From contig JBLMXQ010000132.1 of the NCBI GenBank assembly GCA_050257855.1, positions 1-64,000 on the forward strand: DNA of 64,000 nucleotides, in the 5' to 3' direction. The notes below the pieces were generated by a model. The model saw nothing but the letters and a program-made list of their open reading frames with translations, was not told the origin of the DNA and ran no database searches. Made by a program: the position numbers and the translations under genes. How positions within the stretch are numbered: the stretch's first letter is position 1; each line of letters opens with the position of its first letter. Source of the stretch: JBLMXQ01 sp050257855 (lineage in GTDB: Bacteria > Acidobacteriota > Vicinamibacteria > Vicinamibacterales > CAVVIG01). This document shows, one piece after another, positions 18,824 through 29,219 of the stretch.

Positions 18824-18870
18824 CGTGCTACGATAAATGTTTCGGGCCGCCCCGGGATTTCCGGTCGTGG

Positions 18871-18903
18871 CCCGATCCCGAGCCCCGAGTCCCAAGCCAC
18901 GAG
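18871..18903 (+). repeat. Short CCCGAGC-type repeat run in the uvrA leader
   Basis: Five degenerate units of 6-7 bases (CCCGATC, CCGAGC, CCCGAGT, CCCAAGC, CACGAG) lead directly to the uvrA ATG. They resemble a tiny version of the satellite in front of topA. Confidence 0.45.
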
Positions 18904-18905
18904 AT

Positions 18906-21725
<2,820 letters not shown>

Positions 21726-21797
21726 CGGCCGGGGGCGAGGCTTCGGTCGAAGGACGACGAACGTCGCACGGGGCCTTTCAGCTCAGCGATGAGCGAC

Positions 21798-21851
21798 TGT
21801 GGTAGAATTACCACACGTTTGTCGACGGCCGTTGTGGTACTCGTACCACAA
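21798..21851 (+). promoter_or_regulatory. Twin TGTGGTA-N4-TACCACA palindromes upstream of lpxC
   Basis: Two perfect inverted repeats share identical 7-base arms: 21798-21815 (spacer GAAT) and 21832-21851 (spacer CTCG, arms extended to 8). Their centres are 35 bases apart. The first contains TAGAAT (21803-21808), a candidate -10. The conserved arms with different spacers point to a dimeric repressor rather than to RNA hairpins. No second pair is seen elsewhere in the window. The controlled gene is probably lpxC, whose ATG is 150 bases further on. Confidence 0.6.
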
Positions 21852-22002
21852 ATTCGTCAGCGACGCTGCTCGAGGGTGTCGTGATAGTCGGAGCTAAGTA
21901 ACTCAGAGTCTAGGGTTTCAGCGAAATATCGTCGGCGCCGAGCCATTGGGCATCGTCTTTGCTGAGCTTCTCTGAGCTCGTCCCCGCTCGCCCGAGAGGC
22001 TC

Positions 22003-22920
22003 ATGGACGCACAGCGAACCCTGAAACGGCAAATTTCCTGCGTCGGAATCGGTCTTCACTCCGGCAACAAAGTGACCCTTTCGCTGAAGCCCGCTCCGGT
22101 GGACTTCGGCATTCGCTTCCGGCGGACCGACCTTGGCGACCTCGAGGTGCCCGCGATGGTGCACCACCTGGCGGGCATCCAGCTGGCCACCGGGCTGTCG
22201 CGCAACGAGGTGTCGGTCGAGACGGTCGAGCATCTGCTCGCGGCCCTGACCAGCACGAACGTCGACAACGTGCTGGTCGAGCTGAATTCGCCCGAAGTGC
22301 CGATCATGGACGGCAGCGCGGCCCCGTTCACCTACCTGATTCAGGAGGCCGGGATCAGGCGGCTGGGGGCCCCCCGCAAGTACCTGAAGATCGTCCGTCC
22401 GATCGCGATGTCCCGTGGCGACAAACGCATCGCGTTGTACCCCTCGGATCACTTCAAGGTCACCTACAGCATCAGCTTCGACCATCCGCTGCTGCGGCAT
22501 CAGTCGCGCACGATGCGCATCACCGAGGAGACCTTCCTCGAGGACATCGCGCCGGCGCGGACCTTCACGTTCCTCAAGGATGTGGAGATGATGCGCCAGA
22601 ACGGTCTCGCGCTCGGCGGCTCGCTCGAGAACGCGATCGTGCTCGGCGAGACCGGCATCCTCAACAACGCGCTGCGCTTCGAGGACGAGTTCGTGCGCCA
22701 CAAGATCCTCGACGCCATCGGCGATCTGGCGCTGGTCGGGCATCCGGTGATCGGCCACCTGGTCGCGCATCGCGCGGGGCACGCGCTGCACACCGAGTTC
22801 GCGGCCAAGGTGCTGGAGGAGACGCACGCGTGGCGGCTGGTCGAGGCGGAAGACGCTGCGCTGCCTGCGCCGCTCCCGGTCAAGGTCGCGGTGCCGCTTA
22901 CCGCACGATCAACGTCCTGA
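22003..22920 (+). CDS. lpxC: UDP-3-O-acyl-N-acetylglucosamine deacetylase
   Basis: LpxC, 305 residues, the committed zinc-dependent step of lipid A synthesis. Visible landmarks are LKRQISCVGIGLHSG, the zinc-ligand His in VETVEHLLAAL, the active-site region NSPEVPIMDGSAAPF, and the later zinc region DAIGDLALVGHPVIGHLVAHRAGHALH. A GAGAGG ribosome site precedes the ATG. It marks the cell as LPS-producing. The 277-base gap upstream carries two matching palindromes and a long leader. Its 3' end overlaps the convergent radical SAM gene by 23 bases. Confidence 0.96.
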   Translation: MDAQRTLKRQISCVGIGLHSGNKVTLSLKPAPVDFGIRFRRTDLGDLEVPAMVHHLAGIQLATGLSRNEVSVETVEHLLAALTSTNVDNVLVELNSPEVPIMDGSAAPFTYLIQEAGIRRLGAPRKYLKIVRPIAMSRGDKRIALYPSDHFKVTYSISFDHPLLRHQSRTMRITEETFLEDIAPARTFTFLKDVEMMRQNGLALGGSLENAIVLGETGILNNALRFEDEFVRHKILDAIGDLALVGHPVIGHLVAHRAGHALHTEFAAKVLEETHAWRLVEAEDAALPAPLPVKVAVPLTARSTS

Positions 22921-24259
22921 CGGTCGGCGGCGAGCCGCAGCGCTCGAACCAGTCGATTCCCTCGCTGACCAGGTCGAACTTCAGCACGTAGCGGCCCGGC
23001 CGTTCGATCGCGCCGATCTCGATCGGCACGTCCAGCCGGCGTCCCGGGCCGAGCGTCTCGGGCAGCCACGCCCTCGCGAAATCCCGGTTCAGGAGCCCGC
23101 CGTTCGCGTCGCACAACTGCGCGCCCAGGCGGACCAGGCGGCGTCCGTAGCTGGCCTGCGCCGGAAACGGGCGCTCGGTCAGATTGGTGACGCTGGTGCG
23201 CACGCGCAGCGGGCGCCCGGCGTGCGCCCGGAGCGGCGCACCCGGGAGCAGCGTCCGCACGCTGATCGACGCCCGCGGCATCGCGCCGGGAATTGCGTTG
23301 CCCAGGTTGTTGTCGTCCCAGATTTCGCGGCGGATGGACTCGAGCGCCGGCGACCCCGGCACGAAGCGGCGCGAGTAGGCGTGCTCGGGATGATCCGTGA
23401 TCTCCCAGCACAGACGGTCGACGCCGATCTCCCCGGCCAGCCGTCGCGCCAGGACCATCTCCTCGTCGCTGTCGTTCCACACGAAGAGGATGTAGCGCCA
23501 GTTCAGGAACGGCACGTCGCGGCCGGCGCGCCGCTTCTCGTCGGCCATCGCGCGAAGGTTCGCGATGGCCTTGTGGAAGTCGCCGCGCTGCCGGTACTTC
23601 ACGTAGCTCCCGGGCGTCGCGCCGTCGATCGAGAAGGTGACCTCGTCGATGCCCGAGTGCACCAGCCGGCGCGCCCGCGTCTCGTCCAGGGCGAGACCGT
23701 TCGTGCTCGTGTACAGGTAGATGTGCGGGAAGCGCGCCTTGATGTACTCGCACATCTCGACCGCCCGCTTGTGCAGGAAGGCTTCGCCGTAGTTGAAGAA
23801 GTCGATTCGGACGAGCGAGGCACCCGTCTCGTCGACGACGCGCCGGAAGAGGTCGAAGTCGAGCATACCGGCCTGCCGCGTGCGCGCGATGCCGGTTTCG
23901 GGCGCGCAGCAGGCCTCGGTGCAGGAGATGTTGCACGCCGCCGTGCACTCGATGTAGAGCCGCGAGGGCAGGGGCCCGGCGTTCAGCGGCCGGACGGCCC
24001 CCGCGTCGTCCTTCGTCAGCGGGAGCTTGAGCGGGCAGTCGCCGCAGAAGCGCGAGCCGCCGCCGTTCAGATCCGCGCGGAGGCGGCGGACCGTGTCGCC
24101 GGTCCAGACCTCGCCGACCGACGCCGCGCGGGCGTCGCCGAGCACGCGGCGGCCGTACGGGTCGGCGCAGCCGCAGACGAGGCGCCCGTCGCAGAGCATG
24201 ACGAGCGTGCTCCACGGCCAGGAGCACTGGAACCGCGTGGCGAGAAAGTTCAGCGACAA
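22898..24259 (-). CDS. Radical SAM protein with N-terminal SPASM-like Cys cluster and C-terminal beta-sandwich
   Basis: Protein of 453 residues. Residues 1-80 contain a Cys cluster (CGCADPYG, CGDCPLK) as in SPASM auxiliary iron-sulfur sites, but placed before the radical SAM core. The core follows at about 95-310 with CNISCTEAC, which is CX3CX3C rather than the usual CX3CX2C, then DFFNYGEAFLHK, TSTNGLALD and DEVTFSIDGATPGSYVKYR. The last ~125 residues form a separate beta-rich domain (RTSVTNLTERPFPAQ, GRYVLKFDLVSEGIDWFE) of the kind found at the ends of O-antigen transport and glycosyl-modifying proteins. Function unknown; surface polysaccharide or peptide modification is a guess. Confidence 0.85.
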   Translation of the reverse strand: MSLNFLATRFQCSWPWSTLVMLCDGRLVCGCADPYGRRVLGDARAASVGEVWTGDTVRRLRADLNGGGSRFCGDCPLKLPLTKDDAGAVRPLNAGPLPSRLYIECTAACNISCTEACCAPETGIARTRQAGMLDFDLFRRVVDETGASLVRIDFFNYGEAFLHKRAVEMCEYIKARFPHIYLYTSTNGLALDETRARRLVHSGIDEVTFSIDGATPGSYVKYRQRGDFHKAIANLRAMADEKRRAGRDVPFLNWRYILFVWNDSDEEMVLARRLAGEIGVDRLCWEITDHPEHAYSRRFVPGSPALESIRREIWDDNNLGNAIPGAMPRASISVRTLLPGAPLRAHAGRPLRVRTSVTNLTERPFPAQASYGRRLVRLGAQLCDANGGLLNRDFARAWLPETLGPGRRLDVPIEIGAIERPGRYVLKFDLVSEGIDWFERCGSPPTVRTLIVR

Positions 24260-24293
24260 GGCCCCGTCCGTCGGCTGGGAGCGGCCTCCCCGC

Positions 24294-24560
24294 CTACTTC
24301 TTCGTGAGCTTCTTCATGTATGCCTCGAGCTTGTCGTTCTCGTACTTGACGGTGTTGAGGAACAGGCTCTCGGCGAGGTAGCTGCGGCGCTCGGCGTCGG
24401 TCATCTGCTCGACGAGATGGTGAATCTCGCGAACCATGTCTTCGAACGAACGCTCCAGTTCGTGCCGGGCCGTCACTTCCTGGTACAGCGTCTCCATGAT
24501 CGCGAGCAGATCGCCGTCCATCTCGATGTCGGCGCCGCTGGTGGTCTTGATGGTACGCAT
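24294..24560 (-). CDS. Small helical protein of unknown function in the sigma/STAS operon
   Basis: Protein of 88 residues, mostly charged and helical (MDGDLLAIMETLYQEVTARH, YENDKLEAYMKKLTKK). No domain is recognised. It follows the STAS gene by two bases on the same strand, so it belongs to that operon and may be a partner of the STAS or sigma protein. Confidence 0.7.
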   Translation of the reverse strand: MRTIKTTSGADIEMDGDLLAIMETLYQEVTARHELERSFEDMVREIHHLVEQMTDAERRSYLAESLFLNTVKYENDKLEAYMKKLTKK

Positions 24561-24562
24561 GG

Positions 24563-24904
24563 CTAGGCCCCGAAGCTCCTGATCGCGCCGGGTTCGTCGG
24601 CGTGGATCTCGATGAAGTTCTGGGCGCCGGTCATCGTCAGCATGGTCTCGACGCGGCGCTGCACGCCCGAGAGCTTCAGATGTCCGCCGGCGCCGTGGAC
24701 CTGCCGGTACAGGTCCATCAGGCAGCCGATGGTGGCGCTGTCGACGTAGGTGACCGGCGTCAGATCGATCAGGATTTCCTTCTTTCCGGCGGCGATGAGC
24801 GAAGTGACCGCCGACGAGAAGTCCGACAGGATCGGATACATCAGCCGCGTCTCCCCGACGCGGACGATCGAGATGCCGCCGGATTGTTCGGTTGTGACGT
24901 TCAT
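24563..24904 (-). CDS. STAS-domain protein (anti-sigma factor antagonist type)
   Basis: Protein of 113 residues made of one STAS domain. The phosphorylatable-loop region reads ILIDLTPVTYVDSATIGCLM, where a Ser follows the Asp as in SpoIIAA-like antagonists. The start at 24904 overlaps the stop of the sigma factor gene by one base (TGATGA), so the two are translationally coupled. No HPK-type anti-sigma kinase is next to it, which is unusual for a partner-switching module. Confidence 0.88.
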   Translation of the reverse strand: MNVTTEQSGGISIVRVGETRLMYPILSDFSSAVTSLIAAGKKEILIDLTPVTYVDSATIGCLMDLYRQVHGAGGHLKLSGVQRRVETMLTMTGAQNFIEIHADEPGAIRSFGA

Positions 24905-25542
24905 CAGTAGGCTCCCGTGCGCGAGCGGTCGGAATCGGATCCTTTCGATCCGCTCGGACTGTAGTCGTCGCCGCGAAGCTTCCGGATCTGGTGCGCGAGC
25001 TCGGTGCGGCCGCGGTTGATCCGCGACTTGACCGTGCCCTCCGGCAGGTGCAGGCGATCGGCGATCTCCTGGTACGACAGTTCCTGGATGTCGCGCAGCA
25101 GCACCGCCGTCCGCAGGGTCTCGGGCAGCGCGCCGAGCGCCTGGCGCAGCAGCGCCACGCGGTCGCGCTGCTCGAGCGCCGCCATCGGGCCCACCTCGTG
25201 CGACACCGGCGACAGCGCGTTCGCGTCCACGTCGCGGTCGATCGTCTCGCGCTCCTTGCGGACGCTGCGGTAGTGATCGATGCAGAGGTTGCGGCTCACG
25301 CTGATGAGCCACGTCTGGAAGTTCGCGCGCCGGTCGAAGGTGTCGAGCGACTTGAAAATCTTCAGGAAGATGTCCTGCGTCAGATCCTCGGCCTCGTCGT
25401 GCTTCCCGACGAACTTGTACGCGACGTTGAACACCTTCCGCCAGTACTGCCGGACGATCGCCTCCCAGGCGGCCTGATCGCCGTTGAGGGCGCGATGGAT
25501 GAGCGTCTCGATGGCGTCGGGCGCGGCCGGCGAGTCAGACAT
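24904..25542 (-). CDS. ECF-type RNA polymerase sigma factor
   Basis: Sigma factor of 212 residues. Region 2 shows AWEAIVRQYWRKVFNVAYKF, DEAEDLTQDIFLKIFKSL and FQTWLISVSRNLCIDHYR; region 4 shows LPETLRTAVLLRDIQELSYQEIADRLHLPEGTVKSRINRGR in short overlapping pieces, the typical helix-turn-helix. The ATG at 25542 is chosen because region 2 then starts at the usual distance; the frame is open further upstream. It is divergent from lysA, with a 74-base gap. An acidic, Ser-rich tail (about 20 residues) extends past region 4. Confidence 0.9.
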   Translation of the reverse strand: MSDSPAAPDAIETLIHRALNGDQAAWEAIVRQYWRKVFNVAYKFVGKHDEAEDLTQDIFLKIFKSLDTFDRRANFQTWLISVSRNLCIDHYRSVRKERETIDRDVDANALSPVSHEVGPMAALEQRDRVALLRQALGALPETLRTAVLLRDIQELSYQEIADRLHLPEGTVKSRINRGRTELAHQIRKLRGDDYSPSGSKGSDSDRSRTGAY

Positions 25543-25598
25543 GAAATGCGTGATCGGGTGAACGGCGGGCGAAAAAGCCGACAAATCATAGCAGATGG

Positions 25599-25604
25599 TA
25601 TAGT
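25599..25604 (+). promoter_or_regulatory. Candidate -10 (TATAGT) for lysA
   Basis: TATAGT ends 12 bases before the GTG at 25617, giving an expected leader of only about five bases. AT-rich sequence just upstream (25572-25590) could serve both divergent genes. Confidence 0.45.
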
Positions 25605-25616
25605 CGTCAGTCGACC

Positions 25617-26864
25617 GTGACCGGCTTCGCGCCCCTCGACGACCACCGGCTCGCCTGCGACCGCGTTCCCCTCGCCTCGATTGCCGACGCGGTCGGCACG
25701 CCGGTGTACGTCTACAGCGCCGAGACGATCCGCGCCCGCTACCGCGAGCTGGACGCCGCATTCGGCGGCTATCCCCACGCGCTGCACTATGCGCTCAAGG
25801 CGAACTCTGCGCTGGCGATCGCGCGGCTGCTGCACGGGCTGGGCGCCGCCGCCGACGCGAACTCGATCTGGGAGATCGAGCTGGCCCGGAAGGCCGGGTT
25901 CGCGCCGCGCGACGTCATCTTCACCGGCGTCGGCAAGTCGGCGGACGAGCTCGAATGCGCTGCCGGGCTCGGCCTCAAGGCGATCAACGTCGAGTCGGCC
26001 GGCGAGCTCGCGAGGCTCGAGGCGATCGCCGCCCGCGCGTCACGGACCGTGCGTGTCGCCATCCGCGTGAACCCGGACATCGACGCAGAGAGCCACCCGC
26101 ACATCTCGACCGGCCTGAGGGCGAACAAGTTCGGTGTGCCGGTCGACGAAGCGCGCGCCCTGTTCGCGTCGCTCCCGTCCCGGCCCGCGCTGCGCCTCGT
26201 TGCCGTCCACGTCCACGTCGGATCGCAGATCACCAGCCTCGAGCCGATCGCCCGGGCGGCGGCGGCGCTGGCCCGGCTCGCCGCCGAGGCAGGCCGTCAC
26301 CGCCTGGTCCTCGAGTACCTCGACGCCGGCGGCGGGCTCGGCATCTCGTACGACGGCCGCGCCGTCCCGTCGGCGGCCGAATACGTCGCCGCGCTCCTCG
26401 ACGCCGTGCGCGGGACCGGTCTTCCGATCGTGCTCGAGCCGGGCCGCTCGATCGTCGGGGCTGCCGGCGGACTGCTCGCGCGCGTGATCGACGTCAAGCC
26501 GCGCGACGCCGCGAGCGAGTTCGTGGTCATCGACGCGGGGATGACCGAGCTGATGCGGCCGGCGCTCTATGGCGCCTATCATGCGATCGAGCCCGTGGCG
26601 CCACGCCCGGGTCCCGCGCGACACTACGAGATTGCCGGCCCCGTGTGCGAGAGCAGCGACATCGTCGGCCGCGATCGCCGCCTGCCCGAACTGCGCGTCG
26701 GCGATCTCCTGCTGGTGCGCGACGCCGGGGCGTACGGCGCGGCGATGGCGTCCAACTACAACCGCCGGCCGCTGCCGCCCGAGGTGCTCGTGGACGGCGG
26801 CGCCTGGCGCATCATCCGGCGGCGCCAGACGATCGACGACATGACGGCGCTGGAGAGCGAGTAG
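25617..26864 (+). CDS. lysA: Diaminopimelate decarboxylase
   Basis: PLP enzyme of 415 residues making lysine from meso-diaminopimelate. The PLP lysine is in HYALKANSALAIARLL, the phosphate loop in HVHVGSQITSLEP and DAGGGLGISYDGR, and the partner-subunit Cys in GPVCESSDIVGRDR. A GTG start at 25617 fits the -10 just upstream. The class is the fold-III (alanine racemase-like) type. It is followed after three bases by tmk, so the two share a transcript. Confidence 0.95.
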   Translation: MTGFAPLDDHRLACDRVPLASIADAVGTPVYVYSAETIRARYRELDAAFGGYPHALHYALKANSALAIARLLHGLGAAADANSIWEIELARKAGFAPRDVIFTGVGKSADELECAAGLGLKAINVESAGELARLEAIAARASRTVRVAIRVNPDIDAESHPHISTGLRANKFGVPVDEARALFASLPSRPALRLVAVHVHVGSQITSLEPIARAAAALARLAAEAGRHRLVLEYLDAGGGLGISYDGRAVPSAAEYVAALLDAVRGTGLPIVLEPGRSIVGAAGGLLARVIDVKPRDAASEFVVIDAGMTELMRPALYGAYHAIEPVAPRPGPARHYEIAGPVCESSDIVGRDRRLPELRVGDLLLVRDAGAYGAAMASNYNRRPLPPEVLVDGGAWRIIRRRQTIDDMTALESE

Positions 26865-26867
26865 CGC

Positions 26868-27461
26868 ATGTCAGGAATGCTGATCGCGTTCGAGGGCCTG
26901 GACCAGAGCGGCAAGCAGACGCAGGCCGAGCTGCTGCGCGACGGCCTGAAGGCGGACGGCAGGAAGTCGCGCGTCGTGTCGTTCCCCGATTACGCGACGT
27001 CGATTGGCGAGGAGATCGCCCGCGCGCTGCAGGGCGAGCGCGAATACGGCCCCGACGTGATGCAGCTGCTGTACGTGGCGAACCGCTACGAGCGCAAGGC
27101 GGACCTGCAGCGCTGGCTGGACGGCGGCCTGGTGCTCGTCTGCGACCGGTACACCGCGTCGAGCATCGCATACGGCGAGGCGCAGGGGCTCGATCCGGCC
27201 TGGCTGGCCGATATGCAGAAGTTCCTGCCGAAGGCGGCGCTCACGATCATGCTGGACATCTCGCCCGATACCGCCGTCAAGCGCAAGGCCGTCGACCGCG
27301 ACCGCTACGAGCGCGATCTGGCGATGCAGGAACGGGTCCGCGGGAGCTACCGCCGGCAGGCGGACGCCGAAGGCTGGGTCGTCCTCGACGGCGAGCGACC
27401 CAGGGACGCCATCGCGGCCGACGTCCTCACCGCGGTCGCGAGACGACTCGGGCCGCCGTAA
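26868..27461 (+). CDS. tmk: Thymidylate kinase with atypical P-loop
   Basis: dTMP kinase-like protein of 197 residues. The Walker A region reads FEGLDQSGKQTQ, so the Ser/Thr after the invariant Lys is Gln. The rest fits the family: a DRY-type motif in VCDRYTASSIAYGEAQGLD, YVANRYERK for the LID/nucleoside region, and DISPDTAVKRK. It provides dTDP for DNA synthesis if active. It is probably functional because the Gln variant is followed by Thr and the context is conserved, but that is inference. The 3' end overlaps the convergent comF gene by 35 bases. Confidence 0.85.
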   Translation: MSGMLIAFEGLDQSGKQTQAELLRDGLKADGRKSRVVSFPDYATSIGEEIARALQGEREYGPDVMQLLYVANRYERKADLQRWLDGGLVLVCDRYTASSIAYGEAQGLDPAWLADMQKFLPKAALTIMLDISPDTAVKRKAVDRDRYERDLAMQERVRGSYRRQADAEGWVVLDGERPRDAIAADVLTAVARRLGPP

Positions 27462-28200
27462 TCGCGCGCACTTCCCGGACGCCCGCCGCCTTCAGCACCG
27501 CTGCGCACGCTTCGAGCGTCGCTCCGGTCGTGCAGACATCATCCACGAGCAGGACGACCGCACCGGCCAGCGCGCGAGAGGCTCGCGCCGGCACGAAGGC
27601 GCCGCGGACGTTGCGGTGCCGCTGCGCCGCCGGCAGCGCGGTCTGCGTGGAGGTGGCCCGCGCCCGCCGCAGCGCCCCCACGACCGGAATTCCGAGGTGC
27701 CGCGCGAGATCGGCCGCCTGGTTGAAGCCGCGTTGACGATGGCGCGCGCGATGGAGGGGAACCGGCACCGCGCACGCAACGCCATCCATGAGCGTGCCCG
27801 CACGGGCGCGCATGAGCGCGGCCAGCGGACGCGCGAGCGACCGGCGGCCGTCGTACTTGAACGCATGAACGATGGCGCGCAGCGCGCCGTCGTATTCGCC
27901 GATGGCCCGGGCGCGATCGACCGCGCGCGGCGAGCGGCGGCATCGCGGACATCGCGCGAGCGGCACGCTGATCGAGCGCCAGGAAGGCAGCGGATCGCCG
28001 CAGGCGTCGCACAGCGGCGGCGTCAGAGGCAGGAGGGCGCTCCAGCAGCGGCCGCACACGGGCCCGCGCGTCGGCTGATCGAGGAGGTCGCCGCACGCGG
28101 CGCACGACGGCGCCAGCGCGACCGCGACGAGCGCGTCAGCGAGCCCGCGGAGCGGGGAGGTCAACGCGGTCGGCATTGCCCCACAGCCGCTCGAGGCCAT
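27427..28200 (-). CDS. ComF-family phosphoribosyltransferase-like protein
   Basis: Protein of up to 257 residues. Two Cys pairs form a zinc ribbon (CAACGDLL, CGRCW, CDACGDPL, CPRCRR), followed by the fold IGEYDGALRAIVHAFKYDGRRSLARPL and the PRPP-loop VVLLVDDVCTTGATLEACA. ComF proteins are linked to DNA uptake in transformable bacteria; dprA lies 4.3 kb away. It overlaps the end of rsfS (start either 28200 or 28176) and the 3' end of tmk. Confidence 0.86.
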   Translation of the reverse strand: MASSGCGAMPTALTSPLRGLADALVAVALAPSCAACGDLLDQPTRGPVCGRCWSALLPLTPPLCDACGDPLPSWRSISVPLARCPRCRRSPRAVDRARAIGEYDGALRAIVHAFKYDGRRSLARPLAALMRARAGTLMDGVACAVPVPLHRARHRQRGFNQAADLARHLGIPVVGALRRARATSTQTALPAAQRHRNVRGAFVPARASRALAGAVVLLVDDVCTTGATLEACAAVLKAAGVREVRAITAARVVSRPR

Positions 28201-28522
28201 AGAAGAGGCGGGTTTCCGGCGCGAAGATGTGGACGATGAAGTCGAAGTAGTCCACCAGCACCCAGTCGGATCGGTCGTAGCCCTCGACGTGCGCCGGCCT
28301 GGCGCCGTGCGCGGCCAGGCTTTCGATCACCGCGTCGGCGATGGCGCGAATCTGACGGGCGTTCTGCCCGGAGCAGATGACGAAATAATCGGTGAAGCCG
28401 GACGCCTTGCGCAGATCGAGGACGACGACGTCGCTCGCTTTCTTGTCCTCGGCTGCGGCCAGCGCCCACTCGACTTCCTGCGGAAGACGCGAAGATTTCC
28501 GGCGCTTCTCAGTCTTGGCCAT
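28136..28522 (-). CDS. rsfS: Ribosomal silencing factor RsfS
   Basis: Protein of 128 residues. It shows the RsfS core: VVLDLRKASGFTDYFVICSGQNARQIRAIADAV in short pieces, GARPAHVEGYDRSDWVLVDYFDFIVHIF, and a C-terminal helix with YGLERLWGNAD. It binds ribosomal protein L14 (uL14) and blocks subunit joining when nutrients are low. It overlaps nadD upstream by 14 bases and comF downstream, the usual nadD-rsfS pair. Confidence 0.93.
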   Translation of the reverse strand: MAKTEKRRKSSRLPQEVEWALAAAEDKKASDVVVLDLRKASGFTDYFVICSGQNARQIRAIADAVIESLAAHGARPAHVEGYDRSDWVLVDYFDFIVHIFAPETRLFYGLERLWGNADRVDLPAPRAR

Positions 28523-29219
28523 GCAACCTGCCTGCCGCCCCGCCCCCTCGGGCGTCCGTTGCGCCGCGGTCCGGGGTCATCGAAGTGTAAAGTCCGTGCT
28601 GCTCAATGTGTTGCTGCACTGCCACCGGTACCATGCCTGCAATCGATTGCCCCTCGGCCACCCGGCGCCGGATTGCGGTGGATGACACGTCCGCCGTCGC
28701 CGCATCGATCAAGAAGATCGTCGGCCCGGCCGGCGGCCGTTCGCTCCCCGGCGCGGCCGTCATCCGCCGCGCGAGGCCCGGCAGCCGCCGTGGCAGATCG
28801 CTGGCCGGGTTGCCCGCCCGCGACACGACCGCGAAGTGCGCGGCGTCGAGAATCGCCGGGTAGTCCTTCCAGGTGGCGATCTCGGCGAATGCGTCCGCGC
28901 CGGTGATGAAGAACAGCTCCGACGCCGCGTGACCGCAGGCGTGGAAGCGCTTCAGCGTGGCGGAGGTATAGGACGGCGCCTGCTCGAGGAGCTCCATGTC
29001 CGAGGCGCGCCAGCCCGCGCGTCCGGCCACCGCCAGCGCCGCCATCGCGAACCGGTGATAGCTCGACGCGAACGGCTGCGGACGGTGCGGCGGGATGTTC
29101 GCCGTCATCACGTAGAGCCCGGTCAGCCCCAGCGCGCGCATGGCGGCATCGGCCGCGTCGAGATGTCCCTGATGAATCGGATCGAAGGTGCCGCCGAGGA
29201 TGCCGATGCGCCGCGCCAT
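28509..29219 (-). CDS. nadD: Nicotinate-nucleotide adenylyltransferase
   Basis: NadD of 236 residues making NAD precursor from nicotinate mononucleotide and ATP. The nucleotidyltransferase motif is in RIGILGGTFDPIHQGHLDAA; the ISSTxIR-like motif appears as VSSTAIRRRVAEG. The ATG at 29219 overlaps the obgE stop by one base (TAATG). The C-terminal ~30 residues after GLYTSM are Gly/Arg-rich and overlap the rsfS start. Confidence 0.93.
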   Translation of the reverse strand: MARRIGILGGTFDPIHQGHLDAADAAMRALGLTGLYVMTANIPPHRPQPFASSYHRFAMAALAVAGRAGWRASDMELLEQAPSYTSATLKRFHACGHAASELFFITGADAFAEIATWKDYPAILDAAHFAVVSRAGNPASDLPRRLPGLARRMTAAPGSERPPAGPTIFLIDAATADVSSTAIRRRVAEGQSIAGMVPVAVQQHIEQHGLYTSMTPDRGATDARGGGAAGRLHGQD

